In this document: positions 35,490 through 46,952 of the stretch, in pieces | Layout of the letters: each line of letters begins with the position of its first letter | Position numbering within the stretch: the first letter of the stretch is position 1 | Notes under the pieces: model-generated | Seen by the model: only the letters and a program-made list of their open reading frames with translations | Told to the model about the DNA's origin: nothing | The model's database searches: none | Position numbers and translations under genes: made by a program | Assembly (NCBI GenBank): GCA_049657775.1 | Contig: JBASNZ010000050.1 | Span: 1-64,000, forward strand | Origin: JBASNZ01 sp049657775 | GTDB taxonomy: Bacteria; Actinomycetota; Coriobacteriia; Anaerosomatales; Anaerosomataceae | Direction of reading: 5' to 3' | DNA: 64,000 nt

Positions 35490-36365
35490 TCACATGTTCG
35501 TTTGGTCGGCGGGCATGTTGCCCGGACGGGGAAGCCCTGTGGGTGCTACCGTGGCGCCTCGTGTCCGGTTCTCCTCGGCGGCCACATCGAGCTGGAACGC
35601 GGCCATAGAGACCGACCCGTACGCGAGGCCATCCACGAGCACCTCGGGTTGGCGTCCGCTGACCGCGGCAAGCCCGGCGAAGTAGATCAGCGGGATGAAG
35701 TGCTCCGGGGTCGGGGCCGCCATGGCGTAGTCACCGTCACGCGTGAGCCTCGCGATATCCCCCGGCGCGGAAAGCATCAGATCCCGGGTGGTGGTGTCGA
35801 ATCTGCGCGCCCAATCGAAGCCCTCATCAGGCTGCGCCCAGTCGACACGACGGAGATTGTGGACCAGGTTTCCGCTGCCCATGATCACCACCCCCCGGCG
35901 GCGGAGTGGAGCGAGCCGTTCTGCCAGTTCCAGGTGGTAGTCGAACGGCTTGAGAGCATTGATCGACAGCTGCACCACCGGTACATCCGCGGTCGGAAAT
36001 GCATGGGCCAGCACCGACCATGCGCCATGGTCCAGGCCCCAACTCCCGCTGTCGAGCCCGACTCGGTCAGGCCTGACAAGCTCCGCCACCTCGTCGGCCA
36101 ACTCGACCGAACCCGGAGCGGGGTACTGGAACTCCTCCAGCTCCCTGGGGAAGCCGTAGAAGTCGTGGATCGTGCGCGGTTGGGGCATGGCCGTGAGCGC
36201 GGTGGCATTTGTGAACCAGTGCGCCGAGACCATCAGGATCGCCCGGGGCGCTCCGCATGCGGCGCCGAAATCGCTCCAGGCCTGAGTGAACCGGTTGTGC
36301 TCGATCGCGTTCATGGGATTGCCGTGTCCGAGAAAAGCGGTCGGCATCTCGACTGCGGTGGGCAC
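35490..36365 (-). CDS. DODA-type (YgiD-like) extradiol ring-cleavage dioxygenase family protein
   Basis: The start is the GTG at 36365, behind AAGGAGG (291 aa). Class III extradiol dioxygenase fold: FLGHGNPMNA near the N-terminus with a metal His, ILMVSAHWFTNAT with a second His, and GSGNLVHNLRRVDW in the middle. The sequence is closest in form to YgiD/LigB-like 4,5-DOPA dioxygenases. A zinc- or iron-dependent ring-opening activity is expected by family; the native substrate is unknown. Located between two decayed genes. Confidence 0.88.
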   Translation of the reverse strand: MPTAVEMPTAFLGHGNPMNAIEHNRFTQAWSDFGAACGAPRAILMVSAHWFTNATALTAMPQPRTIHDFYGFPRELEEFQYPAPGSVELADEVAELVRPDRVGLDSGSWGLDHGAWSVLAHAFPTADVPVVQLSINALKPFDYHLELAERLAPLRRRGVVIMGSGNLVHNLRRVDWAQPDEGFDWARRFDTTTRDLMLSAPGDIARLTRDGDYAMAAPTPEHFIPLIYFAGLAAVSGRQPEVLVDGLAYGSVSMAAFQLDVAAEENRTRGATVAPTGLPRPGNMPADQTNM

Positions 36366-36399
36366 GAGTCCTCCTTGGGGGATGCGGTGTGCCATATGC

Positions 36400-36688
36400 A
36401 TACCCGTTGGAGGACCGACACGAGCGCAGAACGCTACCATCGTGGAAAACCACCGGAAGTCGAGGAACGGATACTCCTTGAGCGACGTCACGCGAACGGC
36501 CGAGACGGCGGCAACGAGCGCTCCGATCAACTCCTCGCAGGTGGCTGCCAGGAGTACGACTCAACGCTGTCGATCGTGTCGCGGCCTTCCAGGGAGTCTT
36601 CGACGCCATAGAAGTCCGAATCGAAGTGCGCGTCGGCCCATAGGTTCCACAGCGCACCGTTCGCCTCGGTCAGTTCGTTCTCGGTCAC
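36400..36688 (-). pseudogene. Internally deleted SAM-dependent methyltransferase
   Basis: A GTG at 36688 overlaps the ABC permease stop and opens an ORF of 53 codons reading ALWNLWADAHFDSDFYGVED, the N-terminus of a common class I methyltransferase family. It stops at 36527. Just after, another frame reads VAAVSAVRVTSLKEYPFLDF and RWFSTMV, the C-terminal signature of the same family. The SAM-binding core (~140 residues) is missing between them. The N-terminal fragment may still be translated through coupling to the permease. Confidence 0.6.
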
Positions 36689-37485
36689 GCGACGTCTCTT
36701 CTGCTGAATACGACGACGCTCGCGATGAGCGCGGCAAGCGAGATGGCACCAAGGACCCACCACACGCTCGGCTCGACGACGCCCTTGTCCAGAATCGTCG
36801 CCGAGTCCCAGTACCTGAAGAGGTTGACCGGCTCAAGTGCTTCCGCCCACTCGGCGCTGCCCGCCAGGAAGTGCACGACCCACATGACTCCGAGTACGCC
36901 GCCAGCGATGCCGGCGGGCCTGGCGGATTCACGCGATGCGCTCGCCAGCAACATCGCAACGCTCGATATCGCCAATGAGAGGAGCCCCCCAACAGCCGCA
37001 GCCAGCCACAGATTGCCGACGTCGTATCCGATGTCGAACACAAGCGCGGTGATCTGGATCGATGCGAACGTCGAAACCACGAGCACCGCAACGAAGACGG
37101 CCAGCGCGACCGATCGGGTAGTGGCCAGCGATCGGCGCGACACAGGCTGAGCCAGCAGCAGCTCCATGGTCCCGGACGCGATTTCGCTCGAGTAGCTCTT
37201 GACCGCGAATGTGATTCCCGCGGCAGCCATGATGAGCACCCAGATGAAGCCGGTGTACTCCGTAGCGATGAAACCCCCGAACGTGAACAAAGAAACTCCA
37301 CTGCCGCCCGAGAAGAACGCGAGGATCTCCTCGGGCATGGTCTCGATGATCGCGTCGAGGTTGGTCTTTGCGATGATCGGGAAGTACCAGGTGATCATGA
37401 CCGAGTACGAGATCAGGCTGATCGAATACCACATGAGCGCTGTGCGACGCTGATAGAGCGTCGCCTTGAGCAGATGCCAGTTCAC
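36685..37485 (-). CDS. ABC-2 type transporter permease
   Basis: 266 aa, six TM helices, GTG start overlapping the ATPase stop. The long external loop after TM1 and the FAVKSYSSEIASGTMELLLAQPVSRR coupling-loop region (EIASGTMELLL type) are typical of ABC-2 exporters of the NosY/DrrB-like group. With the ATPase gene it forms a two-gene exporter. Substrate unknown; such systems often confer resistance to antibiotics or bacteriocins. Confidence 0.92.
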   Translation of the reverse strand: MNWHLLKATLYQRRTALMWYSISLISYSVMITWYFPIIAKTNLDAIIETMPEEILAFFSGGSGVSLFTFGGFIATEYTGFIWVLIMAAAGITFAVKSYSSEIASGTMELLLAQPVSRRSLATTRSVALAVFVAVLVVSTFASIQITALVFDIGYDVGNLWLAAAVGGLLSLAISSVAMLLASASRESARPAGIAGGVLGVMWVVHFLAGSAEWAEALEPVNLFRYWDSATILDKGVVEPSVWWVLGAISLAALIASVVVFSRRDVA

Positions 37486-38396
37486 GACTGCTCACCGCCT
37501 TCCGGGTCGCCGTCCCGGTAGAACTCCATGAAGACGTCCTCGAGCGATGCGCGGGTGATCTGGAGGTCGCGGACCGGCTGCGTGGCGAGCGCGGCGATGA
37601 GCGCGTCCATGTCATCGCCCCTGACGGTCGCGTGCAACATCGTAGGGGCCGGCTGCTCGGCGGTCTTGACCCCGGGCACCTCCGACAGCAGCGACAGCGA
37701 GACCTCCTCGGCGAAGGTCACTTCGACGTCGCGCATACGCTTCTCGAGTAGGCTTGCCACGGACTCCTCGGCCATGAGCATGCCCGCTCGCACGATGCCG
37801 ACGCGCTCACACAGCCGTTCGACCTCGCTGAGGATGTGGCTCGATAGGAAGACGGTCGCTCCAGCGCGCACACGCTCCTCGACCACCTCGAACACAGTCT
37901 GCTGGTTGAGCGGGTCAAGACCGCTCGTGGGCTCGTCGAGTACGAGGAGGTCAGGGTCGTGCGCCAGTCCCAAGATGAGCGCGAGTTTTTGCTTGTTGCC
38001 CTTGGAGAGCTCCTTCACCTTGCGCGACGGGTCGAAGTCGAAGCGCTCCAGCAGTTCCTTCTCGCGCGGGCGCTTCCCGCCGCGGAATCCCGCTATGTAG
38101 TCCAGGTGCCACCGTCCGGTCTCACGGTCGTAGAGGTGCACCTCGCCGGCCACGTATCCGATGCGCTGCCGTAGTTTCGCGCCGTCGAGTGTGACGCGCT
38201 CGCCAAGAACATGAGCCTCGCCACGAGTGGCCTTGAGTATGCCGAGCAGACACCGGATCGTCGTGGTCTTACCGGCGCCATTGGGCCCGAGGAACCCGAA
38301 CGTCTCGCTCTGTTGCACGGAGAGCGTGAGCTCCTCGATCCCCCGTTGCTTGCCGTAGTACTTGGTAAGCCCGGAGCACTCGATGACCGCTGCCAT
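37482..38396 (-). CDS. ABC transporter ATP-binding protein (drug/multidrug type)
   Basis: The start is the ATG at 38396, with GAGGAGG upstream (304 aa). Walker A GPNGAGKTT, the degenerate signature ELSKGNKQKLALILGL, Walker B LLVLDEPTSGLDPL, switch His in SSHILSE. The extra C-terminal ~80 residues match the DrrA/CcmA-type regulatory domain. LSKGN in place of LSGGQ is seen in this exporter branch. First gene of the two-gene exporter; divergent from the class V aminotransferase gene. Confidence 0.94.
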   Translation of the reverse strand: MAAVIECSGLTKYYGKQRGIEELTLSVQQSETFGFLGPNGAGKTTTIRCLLGILKATRGEAHVLGERVTLDGAKLRQRIGYVAGEVHLYDRETGRWHLDYIAGFRGGKRPREKELLERFDFDPSRKVKELSKGNKQKLALILGLAHDPDLLVLDEPTSGLDPLNQQTVFEVVEERVRAGATVFLSSHILSEVERLCERVGIVRAGMLMAEESVASLLEKRMRDVEVTFAEEVSLSLLSEVPGVKTAEQPAPTMLHATVRGDDMDALIAALATQPVRDLQITRASLEDVFMEFYRDGDPEGGEQS

Positions 38397-38503
38397 CGTC
38401 GAACCTCCTCTTGGGTCGATGTCACGCCAAGACGATACTCCTTGCACCCACAGGCGTTACCATGAGTCGGGTGATTCGGCTCAACAAGCGAAGGGCGCGG
38501 AGA

Positions 38504-39949
38504 ATGCACGCTGACCGACCACGTATGCAGGACGCGTACAATGAGTTCCTCGCCGCGTACCCCGGATACGGGTCCGAGGCGATCGATGCGCTCCGTACGA
38601 GCGACTATGCGCGACTGGACGACAACGGCGTCGTGTACCTCGACTACACGGGTGCCGGGCTGTACGCGGCATCGCAGATCATCCGCCACAAGGAACTCCT
38701 TGACCACGGCGTCTTCGGCAACCCCCACTCAAAGAACCCCACGTCGCTGGCGGCAACTGCGCTTGTCGAACGCGCCAGGGAGGCCGTGCTGGCGCATTTC
38801 AACGCCGATCCCGCCGAATACGAGGTCATCTTCACCCCCAACGCGAGTGGCGCGCTCAAGCTGATCGGCGAGTCGTACCCGTTCTGCCCGGACGCCGTCT
38901 ACCTGCTCGCCTACGACAACCACAACTCGGTCAACGGCATCCGCGAGTTCGCGCGTCGCGCCGGTGCGACCGTCGTGTACGTACCGGTCCGCCACCCGGA
39001 CCTGCGCCTCGACGGCGATCTCATCAACCGGGCGCTCGACGAGGACCTCCCGCCCGGCCAGTGCGGGCTGTTCGCATATCCCGCGCAGTCCAACTTCTCG
39101 GGCGTGCAACACCCGCTGGAGTGGGTGGAGCGCGCCCGCTCCCGTGGCTGGGATGTTGTGCTCGACGCAGCGGCGTTCACGCCGACGAACCGGCTCGACC
39201 TTTCGGTGGTCAAGCCCGACTACGTGCCCGTCTCGTTCTACAAGATGTTCGGCTACCCCACCGGCACGGGCGCGCTCATCGCACGTCACGAAGCGCTTGC
39301 AAAGCTGCGGCGCCCGTGGTTTGCGGGAGGAACCATCACGCTCGCAAGCGTGCAGGACGAAGGCTGGTACCGACTGGCGCCGGGACACGCCGGCTTTGAG
39401 GACGGCACCGTGGACTTCCTCGGATTGCCCGGCGTGACGATCGGACTCGAGCACCTGGCGCAGGTGGGGATCGACGCCATCCACGAGCGCGTGATGGCGC
39501 TTGCCGAGTGGCTCCTGGGAGAGATGACGGCGCTCTCGCACTCGAACGGGGCTCCGATGGTGCGCGTGTTCGGTCCCACCACCACCGAGGAACGCGGTGC
39601 GACCATCGCGTTCTATCTGCTCGATCCCGCCGGTGAGGTCTACGACGTGCGGTGCATGGAGCGCCTGGCCGGCGACATCGACATCAGCGTCCGGACGGGC
39701 TGCTTCTGCAATCCCGGCGACGGGGAGATCGCGCATCAGATCACGCGCGATGAGATGGCGAGCTGCTTCAAGCAGCCCGAGGTGCCCGTCACCCTCGAGG
39801 ACTGCCAGGTCATCATCTCGGACGCCACAGGAAAGGTGCCCAACACGATTCGTATCTCGCTCGGAATCGCATCCAACTTCGCCGACGTGTGGGCGTTCAT
39901 GCGATTTGCCGAGTCCTTCCGCGACCGACCCTCAAGCGAAGTGCGCTGA
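38504..39949 (+). CDS. Class V aminotransferase-fold PLP enzyme (Moco-sulfurase/cysteine desulfurase-like)
   Basis: The ATG at 38504 has AAGGG 8 nt upstream; an in-frame ATG at 38462 is an alternative with no ribosome site. 481 aa. The motifs YLDYTGAGLY, FTPNASGALKLIGES, VLDAAAFTP and the PLP Lys in PVSFYKMFGYPTG follow the order in MOCOS-type and NifS-like enzymes. A late SVRTGCFCNPGDGE supplies two Cys where Moco sulfurases carry the persulfide Cys. Roles could be sulfur transfer to the molybdenum cofactor or another sulfuration. No Mo enzyme is nearby. Confidence 0.88.
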   Translation: MHADRPRMQDAYNEFLAAYPGYGSEAIDALRTSDYARLDDNGVVYLDYTGAGLYAASQIIRHKELLDHGVFGNPHSKNPTSLAATALVERAREAVLAHFNADPAEYEVIFTPNASGALKLIGESYPFCPDAVYLLAYDNHNSVNGIREFARRAGATVVYVPVRHPDLRLDGDLINRALDEDLPPGQCGLFAYPAQSNFSGVQHPLEWVERARSRGWDVVLDAAAFTPTNRLDLSVVKPDYVPVSFYKMFGYPTGTGALIARHEALAKLRRPWFAGGTITLASVQDEGWYRLAPGHAGFEDGTVDFLGLPGVTIGLEHLAQVGIDAIHERVMALAEWLLGEMTALSHSNGAPMVRVFGPTTTEERGATIAFYLLDPAGEVYDVRCMERLAGDIDISVRTGCFCNPGDGEIAHQITRDEMASCFKQPEVPVTLEDCQVIISDATGKVPNTIRISLGIASNFADVWAFMRFAESFRDRPSSEVR

Positions 39950-40079
39950 GGGAGCCGCTACCGACGGCGTTGCTGACGTCATTCGAGGGCACCGATCGCG
40001 CGATCCGAGAACCAGGAACGCCCAGCTGCAGGACCGCTCGGCAGTCCGAGCTGCGCACGATCCTGAAGCCGATCTCGCG

Positions 40080-41078
40080 CTAGGCGGTCTGCGACCCGAT
40101 GTACGCGCGATACTCCACGAGGAGGGCGTCCAGCTCGGCGTAGCTGCGCGCGATGTTCGCCGCATCGCGAATGCGGGTCGCCCCAGGCATCTCAGTGATG
40201 TACCAGGCCACGTGCTTGCGCATCCGCGTGAACGCGTGCTCGCCGCCGAAGGCCACAAGCGCGGCCGCATGCTCGCGTGCCATGTCGATGCGCTCGAGCG
40301 CTGTCGGGGCTGGTATCTCCTCGCCGCGCTCGATAAGGGCGCGCGCCTGCGCGAAGATCCACGGATCGCCCTGCGCTCCGCGGGCGATCATCACCGCGTC
40401 GACCCCCGTGCGCTCAAACATCGCCAGCGCGTCGCGCGCCGAGAACACGTCTCCGCTGCCGATGACCGGCACGCTCACCGTGGCCTTCACCGCGGCGATC
40501 ACGTCCCAGTCCGCGGCGCCGCGGTAGAACTGCCCCCGGGTGCGTCCGTGGACGCACACCGCAGCCGCCCCCGCCTCCTCCATCGCCTGCGCGAACTCGA
40601 CGGCGTTGCCGGTCACATCGTCCCAGCCCTTCCGGAACTTGGCGGTCACCGGCACCCCGCTCGCCCCGGTAACGGCCCGCACGATCTCGGCCGCAAGCTC
40701 CGGCGTACGCATGAGTGCGCTGCCCTCGCCCTTGTTCACGACCTTGGTGACCGGGCAGCCCATGTTGATGTCGATGAGCGCCACGTTCTCGCCATGCCTC
40801 TCGACGATCCGGGCCGCCTGTGTGGCCATCAGTTCCGGCTCGGCGCCGAAGAGCTGGACGCCGCACGGTGTCTCCTCGGGATGAAACGTGAGCAGCGCAC
40901 GCGAGACCGGCGCGTCCGGGTTGTAGTGCAGCCCCTTGGCGCTGATCATCTCGGTGTAGGTAAGCCCCGCGCCCATCCGCTTGCAGATGCCGCGGAACGG
41001 CGCCTCCGTGATGCCCGCCATCGGCCCGAGCACGACCCTGGCCGAGGAGAGAAGCGTCTTGATGTCGAGGCTGTTCAT
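40080..41078 (-). CDS. dusB: tRNA-dihydrouridine synthase
   Basis: 332 aa FMN TIM-barrel enzyme. VVLGPMAGITEAPFR (FMN phosphate region), DINMGCPVTKVVNKGEGSAL with the catalytic Cys in MGCP, VCVHGRTRGQFY and VIGSGDVFSA are all present in DusB order. It reduces uridine to dihydrouridine in the tRNA D-loop using NADPH. The start is the ATG at 41078 with no Shine-Dalgarno site; TAGTCT lies 6 nt upstream, indicating a leaderless mRNA. Confidence 0.96.
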   Translation of the reverse strand: MNSLDIKTLLSSARVVLGPMAGITEAPFRGICKRMGAGLTYTEMISAKGLHYNPDAPVSRALLTFHPEETPCGVQLFGAEPELMATQAARIVERHGENVALIDINMGCPVTKVVNKGEGSALMRTPELAAEIVRAVTGASGVPVTAKFRKGWDDVTGNAVEFAQAMEEAGAAAVCVHGRTRGQFYRGAADWDVIAAVKATVSVPVIGSGDVFSARDALAMFERTGVDAVMIARGAQGDPWIFAQARALIERGEEIPAPTALERIDMAREHAAALVAFGGEHAFTRMRKHVAWYITEMPGATRIRDAANIARSYAELDALLVEYRAYIGSQTA

Positions 41079-41084
41079 GGTGGG

Positions 41085-41090
41085 AGACTA
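41085..41090 (-). promoter_or_regulatory. -10 box giving a probable leaderless dusB mRNA
   Basis: On the coding strand TAGTCT ends 6 nt before ATG. It overlaps the start of the terminator hairpin of the upstream surface-protein gene. Confidence 0.45.
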
Positions 41091-41093
41091 GCA

Positions 41094-41128
41094 CGGGAGG
41101 AGCGGCCCGTAACGGCCCGCTCCTCCCG
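41094..41128 (-). terminator. Hairpin terminator after the FG-GAP/CWB2 protein
   Basis: A 12-bp inverted repeat (CGGGAGGAGCGG with its complement, 11-nt loop), 23 nt past the stop at 41152. Confidence 0.7.
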
Positions 41129-41151
41129 GGTGCAAGACGGTTCCCGGGCGC

Positions 41152-43650
41152 CTACGGTGCCTCGACCACCTGCGCCACCCGGTCGCGCACAGCCTGCGAG
41201 AGGGCACCGAGCCCCCCGAAGTAGTGGATTTCGGTGATGTACGCACGGTAGTCGCTGAGGACATCCTCGGTCGCTGGAGATAGCGTCTTGGAATCCGACA
41301 GCAGAAGCACGGTGTCCAGGTATCCGAGCGCGGCCCCCGCCGCGAGCGCATCGGGGAAGTTGGCGCCTGTGGCGAGCCCAGCGCCGGACCAGTGCGCGCC
41401 GACGTCGTTGATGCCCATCAGAACAACCTTGGCGGCCGTTTCGTAGCGGTTGTCTCCTGCTAGCCTGTCTACACTCGCAGCACCGAACGCCGACTGCAGC
41501 GCCGAGTACATCGCTGGCTTCACGACCCCGGTGCCCCCAAGGACGTGGACTTCCGTGACCCCCGCCGCCTCCATTGCATCGACGGTCACCGCATCTCCCG
41601 CACCATTCTCGGCAAGGTAGATCGGCCATCCCTGCCCGGCCGCGAGTGGACCGGCCGCGAGAGCATCAGGGAAGTTTGCACCCGTGGCAACGAACGCCAC
41701 GTTCTCGTACTCGACGCCGAGCGTGTCGACGACCTTCGCGGCAACCTTGCGCGCCGTGTCGTAACGGTTTGCACCGGCAACGCGGGTGACCTCCGAGCTC
41801 GCACCCATGGCAGCGAGAAGTTGTGTCTCGACCCCTGGCGCAACCGCACCGGTACCGCCAAGGATGACGGCGTTGGTGATGCCAAGGTCCTGAATCACGT
41901 CTACGACTTCCGCCGGTACGCTTGCCGTCTCGACAAGCAGCAGGGGCGCCTCGAGCGCACCGGCCAGCGCTGACCCGCCGAGCGCGTCGGGGAAGTTGCG
42001 TCCGGTTGCGATCACCACGGTGTCAGCGCCTTTGTCGGAGAAAGCCGTCCTCGCGGCCTCAGCAGCCGTCGCATAGCGATCGTCGCCTTCGATGGGAACG
42101 TATTCGTGCCATCCCTCGACAAAGATGCTGACCGTTGCGGTCGCAGAGTAGTCCATGCCGTCGTACACCCTGTATTGGAAGGAATCCATGCCGGTGAATC
42201 CTTCATCGGGGGTGTACTCAAAACTGCCCAGCGTCGTCTGCATCACGTACCCGTGCAGCGCATCATATGTTCCGCTCACCTGTATCGTGTCGCCATCGAG
42301 ATCGTAGTCGTTTCCAAGGACTCCGGGCGCGGGCACTACGAGCGTCTCGCTCTGCAGTGCCGTGTAGCAGGAGTCATAGAAGTAGGCCTCCCCCGAATCC
42401 GCGCCCGCCGCATCGGCGCTGTAGGCCCCGACAAGGCACGTATTCCCATCAACCGCGACCGCGCTTCCGTACCATGCGTCTGCAGTCGCCTCCACGGCGG
42501 CGAGATTCCGAGTCTCCGCCCAGTCGCTGCCGTTGTACGCGAACACGTATGCGCTGCCCGTGTATTCCCCGAGTTCGGGCGTGCGTGCCGCACCGACCAC
42601 GGCGACACCCTTGTCGAGCGCAACCGCGTAGCCGAACTCGTGCTGGGCGGCACCGTCGGACGCCTTGAGTTTGTCGGTCTGCGTCCAGAGGGTCCCGGAT
42701 CGACTGAATACGTAAGCCGAGCCCCGGAAATTCTCCTCGGGCAGCTCCTCCTCGTATTTCGCGCCGATAAGCGCTGTATCCCCATCGACCGCGACCGACC
42801 AGCCGAAGTAGTCAGCGGTGGCGGTGTCGCTCCCGAGGAGCTGCTGCGCGTACGACCACGTCGTGCCCGACCGCGTGTAGACGTACGCCGCGCCCGAATC
42901 GTAGCCCGCCGCATCGTCGTAGTACGAGCCGATCACAAGCGTGTCCCCATCCACGTCGAGCGCGGAGCCAAAGTAGAACGAACCCGAGGACGCGGGACCG
43001 ATGAGGGCTTCCTGCGCCCACACATCCCCGGCGCCGCGGAACACGTACGCACCGCCCGCGTACCCGCTGTAGCCGTACGAGCCGACCGCGATGGTATCTC
43101 CGGAGATGGCTACCGCGCATCCGAACTCACCGTCCTCAACCCGCGAGGTCGGGGTGAGCTTCGCTGCGTGGGACCAGGTGGTGCCGTCTCGGGTGAACAC
43201 ATGCGCAGCACCCTTTCCGATGGCTCCGTCCTTGTCGCGGAACTCGCCAACGACTATGGTGTCGCCTTCGATATCAACCGACCACCCGAAGAACTCGTAG
43301 GGGCCGGGATCGGAACTCACGAGCTTGGCCGTCTCGATCCACTCGCCATTGACCCGCTCGTAAACGTAGGCAGCGCCAGCGTCGTCGGCGGCGTACGTCA
43401 TGCCTATCACGGCGGTGTCTCCGTCGACCGCGACCGTGTGACCGAACTGGTCGTTCGCCATAGCGTCGTCCGGGATGACCGGTGACTCGTTGTCGAAGGT
43501 CGCCGGGTCATCAAGCGCCACCGGCGGTCTGTTGACCGCGGTTGGCGCGATTCCCCCGGCCGAAGCGATGCCCCCCGGCAGCGCCGAAACGACAAGCAGC
43601 AGAACCGCCAGAAGCATGGAAATCGAACGGCAACGAGCATTGCGTCTCAT
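41152..43650 (-). CDS. Large secreted surface protein: seven FG-GAP repeats, cadherin-like domain, three CWB2 repeats
   Basis: The ATG at 43650 has GGGGAGG upstream and a signal peptide ending at ~SAGGIAP (832 aa). Residues ~55-420 hold seven beta-propeller FG-GAP repeats with the pattern FGxxVAVDGDTxxIG...GxAYVF, probably one seven-bladed propeller. Next comes a cadherin-like (Big_9/VCBS) segment (VLGNDYDLDGDTIQV, FEYTPDEGFTG). Residues ~535-832 carry three CWB2 repeats (EGDDRYATA, VAGANRYDTA, LAGDNRYETA) for wall attachment. No catalytic motif is seen; adhesion or binding is likely. Confidence 0.93.
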   Translation of the reverse strand: MRRNARCRSISMLLAVLLLVVSALPGGIASAGGIAPTAVNRPPVALDDPATFDNESPVIPDDAMANDQFGHTVAVDGDTAVIGMTYAADDAGAAYVYERVNGEWIETAKLVSSDPGPYEFFGWSVDIEGDTIVVGEFRDKDGAIGKGAAHVFTRDGTTWSHAAKLTPTSRVEDGEFGCAVAISGDTIAVGSYGYSGYAGGAYVFRGAGDVWAQEALIGPASSGSFYFGSALDVDGDTLVIGSYYDDAAGYDSGAAYVYTRSGTTWSYAQQLLGSDTATADYFGWSVAVDGDTALIGAKYEEELPEENFRGSAYVFSRSGTLWTQTDKLKASDGAAQHEFGYAVALDKGVAVVGAARTPELGEYTGSAYVFAYNGSDWAETRNLAAVEATADAWYGSAVAVDGNTCLVGAYSADAAGADSGEAYFYDSCYTALQSETLVVPAPGVLGNDYDLDGDTIQVSGTYDALHGYVMQTTLGSFEYTPDEGFTGMDSFQYRVYDGMDYSATATVSIFVEGWHEYVPIEGDDRYATAAEAARTAFSDKGADTVVIATGRNFPDALGGSALAGALEAPLLLVETASVPAEVVDVIQDLGITNAVILGGTGAVAPGVETQLLAAMGASSEVTRVAGANRYDTARKVAAKVVDTLGVEYENVAFVATGANFPDALAAGPLAAGQGWPIYLAENGAGDAVTVDAMEAAGVTEVHVLGGTGVVKPAMYSALQSAFGAASVDRLAGDNRYETAAKVVLMGINDVGAHWSGAGLATGANFPDALAAGAALGYLDTVLLLSDSKTLSPATEDVLSDYRAYITEIHYFGGLGALSQAVRDRVAQVVEAP

Positions 43651-43793
43651 GTGGGCCTCCCCTGACCGACTTGTCCGCAATCGGCCCCGGGGGGCCGCAT
43701 GTGAATCTGAGTAGAGTCTATACCCCAGCGGAGCGGTTGCCAGCATGAGCCGAGCGGCGCATATCAGGGGCGGCCGAGCGTGGCAGGCCGGGT

Positions 43794-44903
43794 CTAGCTC
43801 GCCACCAGCGCGAGGGCTTTCGCGGCCCGAGGCTTCGACTCGCGCTTGAGCGTGGGGAACTTCGCGATGAGTGCCTCGACGATCTTGTCGCACCCGTAGT
43901 CCAGGATGTCGGTCGTGGGCAGGTGAAGGCGCGTCTCGTAGTCCTCGATGGTGCGCTCGATCTTACCGGCGGGCATGCCTTCGTGCGAGAGCGCGATCGC
44001 CACGACCGCGGCAGGCGAGATCGCTTCGATCAGACGGATCTCCTCGTCGATCGTCGGCATCGCAAGCTGCGGGAAGTCGACCCGCGTCTTTCGCGCAGGC
44101 GGGTGCTGCAAGATCACGCCGTTCGGCATAGCGCCTTTGAGGATGCCGATCGAGCTCATGAACGCCGGATGGCTGACCGCACTCTGGCCCTCGACCAGGA
44201 TGATGTCCGGGCGCTCGGTCTCGAACGCTTCGATGACCGAGTGCTCGATCTCGCCGATGACGAACTGCGAGACGAGCGCATCGATGGGCGCACCGTACTT
44301 CGCCCCCTGCATCACGGTGGTCTGACCCGTTGCAACCAGCACCGACCTGATGCCCGCCGCGTTGAGGGCTTTGTTGAGCTCGATGGCCGTGGTGCCCTTG
44401 CCGCAGGCGCAGTCGGTTCCGAGCATCGCGATGACGGGGACGCTCACCTCGGCGATGCGGCCACTGAAGACGTGCAGGTCCCGAAGGTGGGGAGGCTTCC
44501 GGATGTCGGTGATCGAGATCTTGTGGAAGGCGGCCTTGAGAACGAACTCGCGGTCGTCCGAGAAGAACTGGTGAAGACCGTTGATGATGTCCATGCCTTC
44601 GCCCATGGCCTCCAGCACGAGCATGCGCTCGGCCGTCGAGATGCAGGCCTCCAGAGGTGCCTTGCCGTAGATATAGCAGTCGGGCGTGCTCGAAAGCGTG
44701 TGCAGTGCATCGGCCATGTCGGCGAAGATGGGGACGCCGTCCTTCACGCCGGTGAGTTCCTCCCCGGCGTCCTTGCCTGCTAAAGACCTATCGATGATCC
44801 CGACCACGGTGTAGGTCTCGGAATGCCGAATGAGTCCCGAGGCGGTCTTGCCATCTACCTGGCCGAACTGGTCGTCACAGTACACGAGGGCGGTCTGTTT
44901 CAT
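43794..44903 (-). CDS. DUF1611 (DgcN-like) P-loop protein
   Basis: 369 aa. The N-terminal Rossmann-like half is followed by a P-loop domain with MLGTDCACGKGTTAIEL (Walker A-like), IILVEGQSAVSHPA and a C-terminal helical part. Members related to DgcN take part in D-glutamate catabolism with a dipeptide-epimerase-like partner, which is absent here. The exact reaction in this organism is therefore unknown. Start ATG with TAGGAGC upstream. The 44904-45052 gap before typA holds nothing I can assign. Confidence 0.88.
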   Translation of the reverse strand: MKQTALVYCDDQFGQVDGKTASGLIRHSETYTVVGIIDRSLAGKDAGEELTGVKDGVPIFADMADALHTLSSTPDCYIYGKAPLEACISTAERMLVLEAMGEGMDIINGLHQFFSDDREFVLKAAFHKISITDIRKPPHLRDLHVFSGRIAEVSVPVIAMLGTDCACGKGTTAIELNKALNAAGIRSVLVATGQTTVMQGAKYGAPIDALVSQFVIGEIEHSVIEAFETERPDIILVEGQSAVSHPAFMSSIGILKGAMPNGVILQHPPARKTRVDFPQLAMPTIDEEIRLIEAISPAAVVAIALSHEGMPAGKIERTIEDYETRLHLPTTDILDYGCDKIVEALIAKFPTLKRESKPRAAKALALVAS

Positions 44904-45052
44904 GGTGGGCTAGCTCCTAGCTTGGCAGGAGGCCCGATGTCACGCGTCAGCTACTGCGTCTGCACCGGTAGAGCGTCGAGGTCCGGTCGGGCTCAAGGCG
45001 AGTGACCGGATCAACACATTGTGGTGCCTGGCTCCGACTGGGGCTGCTCGCG

Positions 45053-46864
<1,812 letters not shown>

Positions 46865-46952
46865 GTATGTCCGACTTTCATGGGGAAGGGGGCGTGATAG
46901 GATACCACGATTCCCGGGAGAAAGCACGGCGACGGAGCGAGCCCTGTCCGGG

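Noticed and set aside
44934..45002. 22-aa ORF after an AGGAGG-like site on the plus strand
   Set aside because: No supporting context; the sequence lies in the leader of the minus-strand DUF1611 gene and looks incidental.
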